A DNA stretch of 64,000 nt. Source: Mangrovimonas futianensis. GTDB lineage: Bacteria; Bacteroidota; Bacteroidia; Flavobacteriales; Flavobacteriaceae. Location: assembly GCF_021245805.1 (NCBI RefSeq), contig NZ_JAJJNF010000002.1, positions 468,226 to 532,225 on the forward strand, given 5' to 3'. Below, one piece after another: positions 24,315-35,200 of this stretch (positions are counted from its first letter, which is position 1; each line of letters opens with the position of its first letter). Position numbers and translations under genes: made by a program. The notes under the pieces were generated by a model. That model made no database searches, was not told the origin of the DNA, and was given only the letters and a program-made list of their open reading frames with translations.

Positions 24315-26737
24315 CTGAGATACGATTTTAAAGAGGCTAAAAATACTTCCATATTATCTTGAAATGCTTCAAATTCTTCTTCGGAAATGGTTGATGCCGT
24401 TTCAAATTTTTCGAGATACGGTAATACCTGCTTCACCTCCAATTGCCGATACATGCTCAACATTTTATGGCTTACTTGGTTGATTGCCTCAATATTTTTA
24501 TTCTGAAAAGCTTGCATCAAATGGAGATAGTTTTGTTCGTTGTCTTCAGAAAACAAACGAAGCGTATTTTTTATGGCCTCGGGATCATGATTCATAAAAG
24601 ATCCCAAAGATTTTACGCTGAATCCTTCAGGTTCTGATGATTCCACAGAAGATGAGTTTATTTCGGCCTCAAAAGAACGACTCTTAAAATATTGAGTCAA
24701 TAATTTCTGTAGCTCATTTGGGTGAAAGGGTTTGATCAATACTTCAGCAAAGCCACTTTCTTTGTAATCTTCTACGGAAAGATTTGCCCGACCTGTCATG
24801 GCAAAAATGGGTTGGTTACTATAGGTTGACTCTTGTTTTAGACGCTCCATAAATTGAATACCGTTCATTTTTGGCAACTGTATATCCGTGAGCACAAAAT
24901 CATAGGTAAGTCCGTGCAATTGTTCTAATGCCGCTTGCCCATTGGAATATAAATGAGGCTTCACACCATATTGGACTAACAATTCATTCAGTAATTGTCT
25001 TAAGGAGGGATCATCTTCAATAATCAAAGCGGTAAGATTCCATTGGTTTTCCAAAGGAGCCTGAGTGTCCAATACTATTTGCTGTTTTGAAAAAGTAACA
25101 GGAATTCTTAGGGTAAAAGTACTGCCTACGCCCAAATCACTTTCAAGGGTCAAGGTGCCTCCCAGCAATTCCGCTAATTTTTTGGAAATAGTCAAGCCTA
25201 AACCAAACCCATTTTGCTTAGTCTCCTCACTGGAATCGGCCTGCGTAAAGGCCTTAAATATAGTTTCTTGCTTGTCTTTGCTAATACCAATTCCTGTATC
25301 GCTTACGGAAATTTTTAAAAAGTCATGAGATCCTTCAGATTCTAAAGTGCTTCTAACTTTTATACTGCCCGTTTTGGTAAATTTATAGGCGTTTACAATC
25401 AGGTTGTAGAGGATTTGTTTGATTCGAAAGGGATCGCTAACAATAGGCCATGATATTTGTTCGTCATGTTCTACTATGAGTTCTACGGGCTTGTTTTTAT
25501 AAATGTTTTGCGCACCTTGAGCAATGTCATCGATATTCTGTCTTATATTGAATGGTACTGATTCAATAGCTATTTTCCCATCTTCCAATTTTGAAAACTC
25601 CAAAAGATCCTCTACCAATTGTCCCATGTAGGATGAAGCATTCCTAATATGCTCTAGATAATTTTTTTCTTTAACTGAAGTGGTATTTTTTTGAAGCAAT
25701 TCACTGTAGCCCGTCACAGTACTTAACGGCGTTCTTAAGTCATGACTTACCATAGAAATTAATTGCTCCCGACTCTTTAAAAGGGAAGACGTGGTTTTAT
25801 TGGCAGCTTCTAACTGCTTTCTGTATTCTTGACTTTTCCAAAAGTCATTTAAAATGATAAAGGAAAAAATAACGATCAATATAAAACTGATAACAGATGC
25901 TATAATGATAATTTGTCGGCTATGATTTAAGGTTTGTGCCCGTTGCTTATTTAGATTGTTTGAATAAAGAATGATATCACTTTCCAATGCTTTTAAGAGC
26001 TCCCTTAATTTACGGGAAGTAGTAAGGTCGTTTTCTATCAATTCTCGTTCTGTTTCCAAGAGGGAGGCTCTTTGTCTGGTATTGTCACGTTGTAAATCCC
26101 TAAGCATACTTTTGGAAATGGTCACTATGGAATCAATTTCCTTCTGGCTTATAGTGTTTATAGAATCTTGCGGGTTGTATTTATTGATGAGGTCTACATA
26201 TTCTTGAAGATTTGTTTTAGTCTTCCTATCCAAGGCATTTGGGTTTTCTACAAAGTCTTCCACAGTGATTTTTCCTAAAATAGATTCAATAGAGCCTAAC
26301 TTCTTGATAGCCTGTTCGATTGAACGATCTGAATTGTCATTTAGTTTCAACTCCTTAAGGTCTGTGATGTTTTGAAGTTTTTTATTAAAAACAACCTTAA
26401 TACTATCCAAAATGAGCTTTTGATAGTCATTATCTACCATGAAGTTAAGGGAATCTATTTTTTTAAGTAATGCTTCGTTTTCCTCAACATAAACATCAAA
26501 CTTTTCAGAAGAACTTAGTTGAATGGCAGCCCGAGCCAAACTTTCATTTTCATAAATATCGGCAATTAATCCACCTGTTTTAATGATCTTGTTGCGATCA
26601 GAAATATCTTGGTTTTGGAATTGGGTAAAAGTTTTGATTTCAGATAATACCAAATAACCCGAAATGACTGCGAGGATACCTAAAATAATGTAGCCAATAA
26701 TGACTTTGAGGGTAATTCTGTGCTTTGGTAGCTTCAT
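24311..26737 (-). CDS. Hybrid histidine kinase with receiver and Hpt domains
   Basis: The 808-residue protein has two membrane helices (about residues 12-30 and 276-296) around a helical extracytoplasmic sensor region. A HisKA domain follows with MVSHDLRTPLS (His near residue 333), then HATPase_c with DTGIGIS and GLGLTISKK. A receiver domain carries Asp in DFVLTDIQLP (about residue 619), and a C-terminal Hpt carries His in VSHKMLSMYRQL (about 757). This four-step phosphorelay probably serves the convergent NtrC-type regulator. It lies 80 bp downstream of the pigment operon on the same strand. Confidence 0.92.
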   Translation of the reverse strand: MKLPKHRITLKVIIGYIILGILAVISGYLVLSEIKTFTQFQNQDISDRNKIIKTGGLIADIYENESLARAAIQLSSSEKFDVYVEENEALLKKIDSLNFMVDNDYQKLILDSIKVVFNKKLQNITDLKELKLNDNSDRSIEQAIKKLGSIESILGKITVEDFVENPNALDRKTKTNLQEYVDLINKYNPQDSINTISQKEIDSIVTISKSMLRDLQRDNTRQRASLLETERELIENDLTTSRKLRELLKALESDIILYSNNLNKQRAQTLNHSRQIIIIASVISFILIVIFSFIILNDFWKSQEYRKQLEAANKTTSSLLKSREQLISMVSHDLRTPLSTVTGYSELLQKNTTSVKEKNYLEHIRNASSYMGQLVEDLLEFSKLEDGKIAIESVPFNIRQNIDDIAQGAQNIYKNKPVELIVEHDEQISWPIVSDPFRIKQILYNLIVNAYKFTKTGSIKVRSTLESEGSHDFLKISVSDTGIGISKDKQETIFKAFTQADSSEETKQNGFGLGLTISKKLAELLGGTLTLESDLGVGSTFTLRIPVTFSKQQIVLDTQAPLENQWNLTALIIEDDPSLRQLLNELLVQYGVKPHLYSNGQAALEQLHGLTYDFVLTDIQLPKMNGIQFMERLKQESTYSNQPIFAMTGRANLSVEDYKESGFAEVLIKPFHPNELQKLLTQYFKSRSFEAEINSSSVESSEPEGFSVKSLGSFMNHDPEAIKNTLRLFSEDNEQNYLHLMQAFQNKNIEAINQVSHKMLSMYRQLEVKQVLPYLEKFETASTISEEEFEAFQDNMEVFLASLKSYLS

Positions 26738-26817
26738 AGATCAAAATGAAATGACAAGGTAATCAAATAATTGAAAATTTGTACCAGCAGCTCCTATACC
26801 CAGACTAAAAAGGCATG

Positions 26818-28107
26818 CTATTTTCTTTTGTCTATTACAAGAATGGGCTTTCGGCTCATGGAAGGAAAGCGTATGGTTTCAATTTCCTTTTTGTCATGGA
26901 ATTCTATTTTAGGAGTAACCCTTAGTTTGGCTCTGAAATGATCCTTGATATTGTGCATGAATTTATCTGATTTATTATGGCTCGCAATTTTTATACAGAT
27001 TTCATCAGTGCCAATATTATTATGATAAATTTCTATAACATAACATTCTACCTCATTAAAATCATTCAATATATTCTCCATGGCTGGAGGGTATAAGGTA
27101 GTCCCTTTGTATTTAATCATTTGCTTTTTTCTCCCCACCACAGGCCCCAATCTTATGGTATGACGACCACACTCACAGGGTTCTTCATGGGCTGTAACCA
27201 TATCTCCCGTTTTAAATCTTAATAGGGGCATGCCCTCAACACCCAAGGTGGTAATAGTCAATTCGCCCACTTTTCCTGAAGGTACGGGGAGGTTGTGGTC
27301 ATCGAGTATTTCGGCTATAATTAATTCCGGATGATGATGTCCCCCTTTTTGAAATTCACATTCGGTAAAGGCGGTATTCATCTCTGTCGACGCATAGGTA
27401 GAGAATAATTGAATGTCCCACTGAGAGGTGATTTTTTCAGCTAAAGTATTTAAGGTGAAATCTTGATTCCTCAAGGATTCACCAATGCAGATAGCACCTT
27501 TAACACCAGATTCTTCTAAATTAATATCATGCGACTTAGCATATTCTATCAATTTAAGAAGGAAAGAAGGAACAACAATTAAATAGGTTGGTCGGAATTT
27601 TAGAATAGAATCCCATTGCAATTCTGGTATACCAGCACCAACTCTAATGATACCGGCTCCCAATTTCCTTACACCCAGAAAATAGGCCAATCCCGCCATA
27701 AATCGGCGGTCTATGGTGGTCATCAGTTGTAGCACATCTTTGCCAGTTACACCAGCACAGGCAAATGAAATAGCCTCATTATAGGCCAAACGATCAAGGT
27801 CTTTATCTGTTAGAGCAAAAGTTACCGGATCCCCTAAAGTGCCAGAGGTCGTTACATAGTCAATGATTTTGTTTTTGGGAACACAAAGAAAATCGTCATT
27901 ATATTTTTGAAGGTCATCCTTGGTGGTCACTGGAATTTGAACCAAATCTTCTAAAGTTTTGATTTGCTCTATATCAATATTTTGACCTGCAAACAGCCGT
28001 TGGTAATAGGTGGAATGTTCCTTTAAATACGGTAATAATTCTTGCAGTTTGGCTTCTTGGAAAGCCTTTATATTTTGTACGGATGCTTTTTCTATTTCAG
28101 GAATCAT
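26818..28107 (-). CDS. PaaK-like AMP-dependent acyl ligase (flexirubin starter activation)
   Basis: The 429-residue adenylate-forming enzyme has TTSGTLGDPVTF (phosphate loop), FSTYASTEMNT (aromatic motif) and RFKTGDM. A CECG pair follows, as seen in phenylacetate-CoA ligase relatives. In this cluster it most likely activates 4-coumarate and loads it on a CoA or ACP as the aryl starter unit; this is inferred from context. It is the last gene of the 33-gene operon and overlaps the upstream gene by 4 bp. Confidence 0.85.
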   Translation of the reverse strand: MIPEIEKASVQNIKAFQEAKLQELLPYLKEHSTYYQRLFAGQNIDIEQIKTLEDLVQIPVTTKDDLQKYNDDFLCVPKNKIIDYVTTSGTLGDPVTFALTDKDLDRLAYNEAISFACAGVTGKDVLQLMTTIDRRFMAGLAYFLGVRKLGAGIIRVGAGIPELQWDSILKFRPTYLIVVPSFLLKLIEYAKSHDINLEESGVKGAICIGESLRNQDFTLNTLAEKITSQWDIQLFSTYASTEMNTAFTECEFQKGGHHHPELIIAEILDDHNLPVPSGKVGELTITTLGVEGMPLLRFKTGDMVTAHEEPCECGRHTIRLGPVVGRKKQMIKYKGTTLYPPAMENILNDFNEVECYVIEIYHNNIGTDEICIKIASHNKSDKFMHNIKDHFRAKLRVTPKIEFHDKKEIETIRFPSMSRKPILVIDKRK

Positions 28108-29804
28108 TCGTCTAATTTCCGATGTGTTTTTTTAATATAATTTTCGACCTCTTGTTTACTCGGTATCGTAGTAATTTCTTTGGTCAGTGCTTTTTCAAAA
28201 TTAAGCAAAGCCTCATTGTATTCTCCTTTTTCGTAGTAATATTTACCAACTAAATAATGAACTTGCCAAAAGTTTGGGTTTAGCGCTTTAAAATGGTTTA
28301 GAAATGCTGTTTCCAAGGAGGTATCTTCCTCTATAGCTTGAACTATCTTCCGACTATCAATGCGATAAGTTTCATAATTTTTATAAGCCTCGGTATAAAG
28401 GAAAGGATCTTTTTCAATGGTTAACCTTGTTTCCTGTAATGAGATTTCGGGTGAAGCGTTGATGGAACTGTCAAAAATTTTATTCAAGTCATAGGCTACA
28501 AATGCTCCTAACTGGTAAGGATTGGAAGAAACCCAGACCAATCCCTGCTCTGGTTTGAAAACAATACCGTGATGGGCTAGTAATTGATTTAAGGCTTTTT
28601 CGTTGCCATAACCTATAGCTTCGTCATGAAGACCTTCTTTATTCCTCAAAATGTCAATGGCTTTCTTAGGAGTAAGTTTTTCAGTTTGGTTCAGCAGTTC
28701 CTCCATACGTTCATAGCGGTATTGGGAATGACTTTCGGCTATATGCTTTAAATTTCTTTCATCATCTTTGTAAGCATCACTTTGGAAGTGGTTGGAGCAA
28801 ATTAATTCATTGGAGTTTGTAACTTCATAAACACCAAAATTCTTTGGAGACACCTCGATGGTTACAGCCCTCTTATCATTTGCACTACCCACAAAAATAG
28901 ATTCTGAAACAAATACCTGGCGTTTCTTGGCTATGGCGATGGCTTCCTCAATATTTGAGGCATATTGCAAAATTTCTCTTGTCACTAAGGAAATAGGCGT
29001 TTTTGCAGCCAAAGGTATTTTTGATTTGCCAGCATTGATGGTAACTGTAAGTCCTTGGGTATTCATTCCTGAAACAACACCTATCATTCCCGGCCAAGTA
29101 ACAGACATGAATGCGTAACCATCTTGGGGTTCAACAAAAGCGATGATTTTATTTTTTGAAAAGTCATCACCAGCATAGAAATCAAAGTTTCTGGCAATAA
29201 TCAAGCTGCCATCTTCCGTTTTGTTTCCCCAGGCGGCAAAGGAAGAACAACCGACCAAAGCTAAATCTTGAAAAGCATGTCCAATATCATGGGCGCCATG
29301 AAAGTAAAGAATACGAAGATAATCATCGGCAACATAGTCGTATTTATCACCAGCATATTTTGATAACCCGTAGATTTCTGCTTTGTATTCTTCAGGAATG
29401 TGTAGGTACATTTTTCGATTGTACCATGCTAATATTTTTCTAAGTAGTTTCTGTTTGAATTTCGATGGGACCATATCTTCCACCTTACCCAAAAAGGCTG
29501 CTTCTTGTTTCACAAAGAGTTCCTGGGTCAAAAGTCCGGTTTTCATTCCGATTTCGAGAGGATCGCCAGAAACCATAAGTTCCCATTGCCCTTGTTCGTT
29601 TTTGGTAAGATGACTTGAATCCAGCACAAAGGTGGAATCATTGATTTGGGTTCTTTCGGGAATGTTATGATTGTAATTACTTACCTCTGGAACATCTTTA
29701 ATGGACTTAGAAACACCACAAGACCAAAGATTGATAACCAAAAGACCAATAATAAGCCAAGAAGGAGCCAAGGATTTTATGATAGAAGTTTGGGCGTTAT
29801 TCAC
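28104..29804 (-). CDS. C45-type NTN-hydrolase/acyltransferase lipoprotein with TPR tail
   Basis: A GTG start at 29804, overlapping the upstream stop as GTGAATAA, gives a 566-residue lipoprotein with lipobox NLWSCG. The frame stays open to 29930, but that would lack a proper signal peptide start. The central domain matches acyl-CoA:6-aminopenicillanate acyltransferases (peptidase C45): LVGCSSFAAW, with a likely nucleophile Cys exposed by autocleavage, then IIARNFDF. The C-terminus has a TPR pair (YYEKGEYNEALLNFEKAL). It is anchored outside the cytoplasm. It could form or cleave the acyl bond linking pigment parts, which is inference. Confidence 0.8.
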   Translation of the reverse strand: MNNAQTSIIKSLAPSWLIIGLLVINLWSCGVSKSIKDVPEVSNYNHNIPERTQINDSTFVLDSSHLTKNEQGQWELMVSGDPLEIGMKTGLLTQELFVKQEAAFLGKVEDMVPSKFKQKLLRKILAWYNRKMYLHIPEEYKAEIYGLSKYAGDKYDYVADDYLRILYFHGAHDIGHAFQDLALVGCSSFAAWGNKTEDGSLIIARNFDFYAGDDFSKNKIIAFVEPQDGYAFMSVTWPGMIGVVSGMNTQGLTVTINAGKSKIPLAAKTPISLVTREILQYASNIEEAIAIAKKRQVFVSESIFVGSANDKRAVTIEVSPKNFGVYEVTNSNELICSNHFQSDAYKDDERNLKHIAESHSQYRYERMEELLNQTEKLTPKKAIDILRNKEGLHDEAIGYGNEKALNQLLAHHGIVFKPEQGLVWVSSNPYQLGAFVAYDLNKIFDSSINASPEISLQETRLTIEKDPFLYTEAYKNYETYRIDSRKIVQAIEEDTSLETAFLNHFKALNPNFWQVHYLVGKYYYEKGEYNEALLNFEKALTKEITTIPSKQEVENYIKKTHRKLDE

Positions 29805-30666
29805 TGAGATTCTTATGGGTGTTTTTGATGGTGATTTCGTTTTTATAATCAATCCATTTCTGACCACGCAATTTACGCATACCGTTTTCAAAATGCCGCA
29901 TAAAAAAAACATTATATAACATTTTAGCAAAGGTCTTTGGTTTCTTGGTGAAAGCTCTAAGAGTCATGGAAAAACCACCATTAAGATATTTAATATAATG
30001 CCAATAACCACTGGGCATATACAAAGCATCACCATGATTCATGATTACTTCATAACCTTGTAATTTCTTTAAGGCAGGGTAGGTTTCAAAATCGGGATTG
30101 TCTAAGTCTATTTCTTCTAAATTGTGTACCGAAAAGGGAATTCTATAAAGGTATTGAGTTTGATCTGGAGCAAATAGCATAACACTTTTTTTTCCATGAA
30201 AATGAAAATGAACCAAATCGGATAAGTCCATATCATAATGCGGAAGTACTTTGGAACCTTCACTTCCAAAGAACATGGCAGGCAATCTTTTGAAAAATTT
30301 TAGACCGATATCGGGGTATTCAAAATCCGAAATCAGTTTTGGCATGTTATCTAGAATGTTATAGAAAAAGATCCTCAGGTCGGTGGGTTTCGTTTTTAAA
30401 ATCTCTATGTAATCATAGAGTTTCATTTTCATAACAGGTTCAGCCGAATATTGTTTTCCTTTGGTGGGTTCATTATTGTAAAGAGGCACTTCTTGATCTC
30501 CAGCTAGACTTTGGATATAATCCAAATTCCATTTTTTGTAGGCCGGCCATTCTTTTGTCAAACCTTCAATTAAAACAGGTTTTTGAGGTTTATAGTACTT
30601 TTCAATAAACGCTTCTTTTGAAATGTCTTTTACTCTCTCAATTGGTTTGGTTTGAATCCTTTCCAT
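29797..30666 (-). CDS. Cupin/JmjC-like Fe(II)/2-oxoglutarate oxygenase
   Basis: The 289-residue protein begins with RVKDISKEAFIEKYYKPQKPVLIEG, the usual entry of cupin_8/JmjC-like enzymes. The metal facial triad fits HYDMD (H-x-D), preceded by SEGSKVLP, and a distal His in MPSGYWHYIKYLNGG. Members hydroxylate proteins or small molecules. Within the pigment operon it may hydroxylate the aryl ring or polyene; no substrate can be read from the sequence. It overlaps the C45-like gene downstream by 8 bp. Confidence 0.85.
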   Translation of the reverse strand: MERIQTKPIERVKDISKEAFIEKYYKPQKPVLIEGLTKEWPAYKKWNLDYIQSLAGDQEVPLYNNEPTKGKQYSAEPVMKMKLYDYIEILKTKPTDLRIFFYNILDNMPKLISDFEYPDIGLKFFKRLPAMFFGSEGSKVLPHYDMDLSDLVHFHFHGKKSVMLFAPDQTQYLYRIPFSVHNLEEIDLDNPDFETYPALKKLQGYEVIMNHGDALYMPSGYWHYIKYLNGGFSMTLRAFTKKPKTFAKMLYNVFFMRHFENGMRKLRGQKWIDYKNEITIKNTHKNLSE

Positions 30667-30669
30667 AGG

Positions 30670-32199
30670 TTAGGTTATTTCTTGAGTTTGATTTGCTTCA
30701 TTGATGGCATCTACCAAATAGGCTTTTCCTAATATTTCTGAACAGGTTAAGACGGCTCCTATTGTTACTCCAAGAATTCCATGCATGTTGAGACTTTGTC
30801 CTGTAAACAAGAGATTGTCTATTTTGGTTTTAGGCGAAAGGATAGCTTGCATAGGCTTTTCGGCATCTTTTAGAAAGCCGTACATAGACCCTCCAAGGCT
30901 TCCTATATAATCTCTGTAAGATAAAGGGGTAGAAGTGTAGGTCTCTAAAATACAAGAGCGTATGGCTGGAAATTGTTTTTCCAATTCCAACAGGATTTGT
31001 TCTGTTTTTTCAGCTTTGAATTCCTCATAGGTTTGGCCCCGTTCGTTTTTGTATTTAACCGTATGAAACGTATGGGCCCAAGGAAGCACCTCTTCATATC
31101 TCATGTAGGACATGATTGTCATGTTTTCGGCATAGTCATCCATGTTTTTTTTCACTCCTAAGGATACCATATAACTTTCAGGCCAATTTTGGATGTCGTA
31201 GTCTTGAGAGGTCCATACTTTTTCTGGAGTTTTGAAATGGTAAATATTGTGATTGAAATATTTGAAGGTATCGGGTTTAAATACAATATAGAGACTAAAA
31301 GCCGCTACGGTTTTTTTAATGTTTTTGATCCTATTGATGTATGGTTTTTTCAACGGACTTTCACCAAACATGTTTAATGTTGTTTGAGGCTCGATATTTG
31401 AAATAACCCAATTAGCGGTAAATTCGGTGCCATTTAAACAGGAAACCTTTGATATTTTATCATTCTTGAGATCCATTTTTACAACCTCTTGATGTTTTAA
31501 GGCAACACCCCCCAAACGCTTCAGTTTTCTTATCAATAATTTGGTGATTTGACTGCCTCCATTAATACATCTATATGAACTTTCAATATAGGAATTGACT
31601 GAGAGGGCATGAACATAAAAAGGTGTGGATTTCAAACCGGCATAAAGGTAGTTAGACCCCATTAAAACCGCTTGTAACTTTTTATTTTGAGTGAGCGCAT
31701 TCACGACTTCCCAAGTAGACTCTTGAAACACACTCAAATCATAAGGAGATCCTTTCTGTAGAGAATAAAGAGGAAACTTGGAACAAGTTTCTTTCATTTT
31801 TTTGGAATAAGCCTTGATGGCTTCAGACTCGGTCGGGAATTTCTTAATAAGTTCCTCTTCAAACTTGGCATAGCCTTGGGCATGAGGGTACCATTGTGGG
31901 TCATTCCCAAAAGTAATCCTATCATAGGCCAACTCATCCATCTTTTTTAGGTTGAGGTCATGTGCTATTCCTAGATAATTAAAATATTTAAAAAGATTTT
32001 GCCCTTCACTAAGTCCTCCTAAATAATGGACACCTGTATCAAATATGGTTTTATTTCTAGTGAAGGTTTGAAGGTTTCCTCCAAATTGCTGGTTTTTTTC
32101 TAAAACACATACGCTATAGCCTTCTTTAGCAAGAATAATGGCTGAGACCAAACCTCCCAGACCACTTCCTACAATGACAACATCGTAATGGTTTTGCAT
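30670..32199 (-). CDS. Phytoene desaturase/retinol saturase-like FAD oxidoreductase
   Basis: The 509-residue protein has an N-terminal FAD-binding Rossmann motif (VVIVGSGLGGLVSAIILAK) and the GGNLQTFTRN segment. The C-terminal FAD motif is NLLFTGQSLNMHGILGV, typical of the carotenoid desaturase/all-trans-retinol 13,14-reductase group. It probably acts on the conjugated chain of the aryl polyene or on ring oxidation. It is 1 bp from the MMPL-acyltransferase gene upstream. Confidence 0.87.
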   Translation of the reverse strand: MQNHYDVVIVGSGLGGLVSAIILAKEGYSVCVLEKNQQFGGNLQTFTRNKTIFDTGVHYLGGLSEGQNLFKYFNYLGIAHDLNLKKMDELAYDRITFGNDPQWYPHAQGYAKFEEELIKKFPTESEAIKAYSKKMKETCSKFPLYSLQKGSPYDLSVFQESTWEVVNALTQNKKLQAVLMGSNYLYAGLKSTPFYVHALSVNSYIESSYRCINGGSQITKLLIRKLKRLGGVALKHQEVVKMDLKNDKISKVSCLNGTEFTANWVISNIEPQTTLNMFGESPLKKPYINRIKNIKKTVAAFSLYIVFKPDTFKYFNHNIYHFKTPEKVWTSQDYDIQNWPESYMVSLGVKKNMDDYAENMTIMSYMRYEEVLPWAHTFHTVKYKNERGQTYEEFKAEKTEQILLELEKQFPAIRSCILETYTSTPLSYRDYIGSLGGSMYGFLKDAEKPMQAILSPKTKIDNLLFTGQSLNMHGILGVTIGAVLTCSEILGKAYLVDAINEANQTQEIT

Positions 32200-32200
32200 A

Positions 32201-35200
32201 TTATTTTTTTTGAAGCTTTAAGATAATAAGTTTTTCGTTTTCAATCGTGGGGGTTAGTTGGTAATTTTCCAAAAGTTTGTTTTTTAAGGATATACCATCT
32301 TTAATCAGCACAACTTTTTTAAGTTTTGGCAGGGAATTAAAAGTGAAAATATCAAAATTAAAGGCAGCGTCTATGACGACTACTTCAATCTGATCATGGA
32401 TTGTTGAAGAAATTGTTTCATTAAAATGTAGATTGTAATGAGGACTGTTGGTTAAGAAACTATTTTTTAAAATAGTTCTTATGTCTAAATTTTCAGTGAA
32501 AACACTGATTTTCCTCTCTGGTTTATCTAGAGCCATTAAGAAATCAAAAGCGCCAAAATCTTTAGATAAATGAGCAACTTGTGTATATTCAGTCAGTTCA
32601 TCAAGAATTTGGTGGTACGTATCTTTATTATTGAAAATATCTTTTTTTACTGTTTGGTAAAGTGTATCACCTTTATAACGATATTCCTCCAAAAGTAGGC
32701 GATGAAAATAACGACCGTCTTCAATTTCTCTTCTGAAATTGAAAAATTCGTTTTTAAAATGAGCGCTTATTTGTTTCGTTTTTTCTCGGGTTGTTGTGCC
32801 AAAAGAAGGGTCCTGAGGTGAAATACGTTCCAATACTTTTAAGGTAATACTGCCGTCTCTGATGACAAAACTACCTTTAGGGATTACCTCAGAATTTCCA
32901 TGGATTAGAACTGGAAGGATATCCAATTGAAACTCTTCTGCCAAATGAAAAGCGCCTTTGTGAAAGCGTTTCATCTTGTGCGTGTAAGATCTGGTGCCTT
33001 CAGGGAAAACCACTATGGAATAGCCTTGTTCTATTTTTTCTTTTAAATGATCCATCCCTTTGTCAATTCCTTCACTTACAGGGTAGTAACCCGTAAATTT
33101 CATGGCATATCCAAAAATGGGAGACTTGTATACCCAATCGTTTACCAAAAAAATGATTTTTGGGTAAAGCATTTCTAAGGCAAGTGTGTCTAAGAAAGAC
33201 GTGTGGTTTGAAATAATTATGGCGGGTTTTTCAAATGTTTCACCTACCTCATTAATAACTTTTTTCTTGACAAAAGGATTGGAGTATAATACCGAAGTCA
33301 TAAAGTTGGAGGCCAATTTATGAAACCACGGCATGCTTTTTTTTCGGCTTATGGGCAGTATTTTTACAAATAAGGTTCCAATTATCGGAATTATTACAGT
33401 TCCCAAACCATAATATGAGAATGAAATAATGGCAAAAACCAAGTATCGAAAACTGATGGGTCGCTTTTTATTGCTTCCAATAAAAAGTTGGAATAACAAG
33501 GGTTGCACTGTGAACGCATTCACCATGGCTGATAAAATGCCAATTATGGACACAAGGGAAATGGTATATAGTGCTGGATGTTTGGCGAAAATCATCACCC
33601 CAACTCCAAGAATGGTAGTGATTACCGACAGGATGATTGAGGTTTTGTGGGTCGGTAAAACCGCTTCTCCAGTTCGGTATTCGTGCAACAAGCCATTGGT
33701 AATAAAAATGCTGTAATCTATACCCAATCCGAATATAAATGTGGATATAATGATGTTAAAAATATTAAACTCAATCCCAAAGAGCCCCATTAAACCAATG
33801 GTGAAGAACCAAGTTAAACCAATGGGTATACTGGTAACTAATGTTAATGAAAAGCTTCTATAAAAGGCAAATAATATGAACAAAACAGCCAATAGGGAAT
33901 AAAGAACCAAATCGTTAAAGTCATTTTTCAAATTCCCTAAGAATGTCTCATTCATGCCTTGTCGATCAATCAAAAATATATGTGGATTGGAATCAAACTT
34001 TTCATGGATGTTTTTGACCTCATTTGAGTCAAGTTTCACCAAAGATGTGACGGTAGAAAAACCGTCTTTGGTAGACACGTAGTCTTCAATTTGGATGGCA
34101 TTGATGGCTTGGTAACTTTCTACCGAAAGTGAATTGAATTCCTTGTCCAATAGACTATAAAAATCCTGATGTGTTTTGGGCTTAAAGCCAAACTTCTCTC
34201 CACTTAAAATGAGATTCTTTTGCAACTCATTTTTGGTGGATTCATCCCAAAATGATTGCCATTCAGCAATGCGTTCATCTTGGATTTTTATCGACTTGAC
34301 TAAACCTCCAATGGAACTGAAATCAGTGATTTCCTTGTTGGATTCCAGTTTTTTAAGCGTTGAGTAAACGGAATCATTCGTTTGCAGTGCTTTTTGCAGT
34401 TCTGTGTTAAATGCCGCTACATAAACTGATTTTGATCCAATATTTGTGATCTGTTCCAAGCGGTTTTGAGCTTCCTTTAACTTTGGGGGCTCATAATTTA
34501 ACTTGGTAATATCTTTATTGAAAGAGACATGATGGAACCTAAATAGACTTATAAGTATGAGTCCTCCTAAAATCACAAACATGACCTTTTTCTTGTGAAA
34601 TGGAATTTCGGCAAAGCGGTCAATTAAACTTTTCCTATCAGTTAGTTTTATAGAATCTTTATAGGCTTGTGGGATGAAAACCAAAGCAAAGAAGGAAGCG
34701 CCAATAACGCTAGTGGCAGCAAATATCCCCAAATCCTGTAATGCTTGGGATTCTAAAAACAACAAACATAAAAAAGCCAGTGCTGTAGTTAAGCTGCTCA
34801 TTAAAATAGGTTTGGTGATTTCCTCAAACAAGGCTTTCATGTTGTTGCTGGCTCTGATGTGGGTAAGCACATGTAAGGAATAATCCAGGGTTACTCCAAG
34901 AAGCACAGAGCCTATTCCTAAGGAAACGGCTGATATTTTTTCTCTAATAAAAAACAGAAGTGTCATGGCGAGCAATCCGCCAAAAAGAGTGGGAACAAAA
35001 AGTATGATAGGGAGCAAAAGCTTTTTGTAAAAGAGGATCAAGATCAACAGCAAAACGGTCATGGCAATACCTACCGTAAACTGTATATCATGTTTAATTT
35101 GTTTGGCATTTTCGACGGCTACCAAGGCGCCTCCAAAATATTCGCAACTTGCCTTTCCTTTAAATTCTGCATTTAGTTGCTTGTTTATTTGATACAAAAG

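Noticed and set aside
26738..26817. GGCATGCC palindrome as terminator between the pigment operon and the kinase gene
   Set aside because: It has no loop and no convincing T tract in the right direction, so it is not a terminator.
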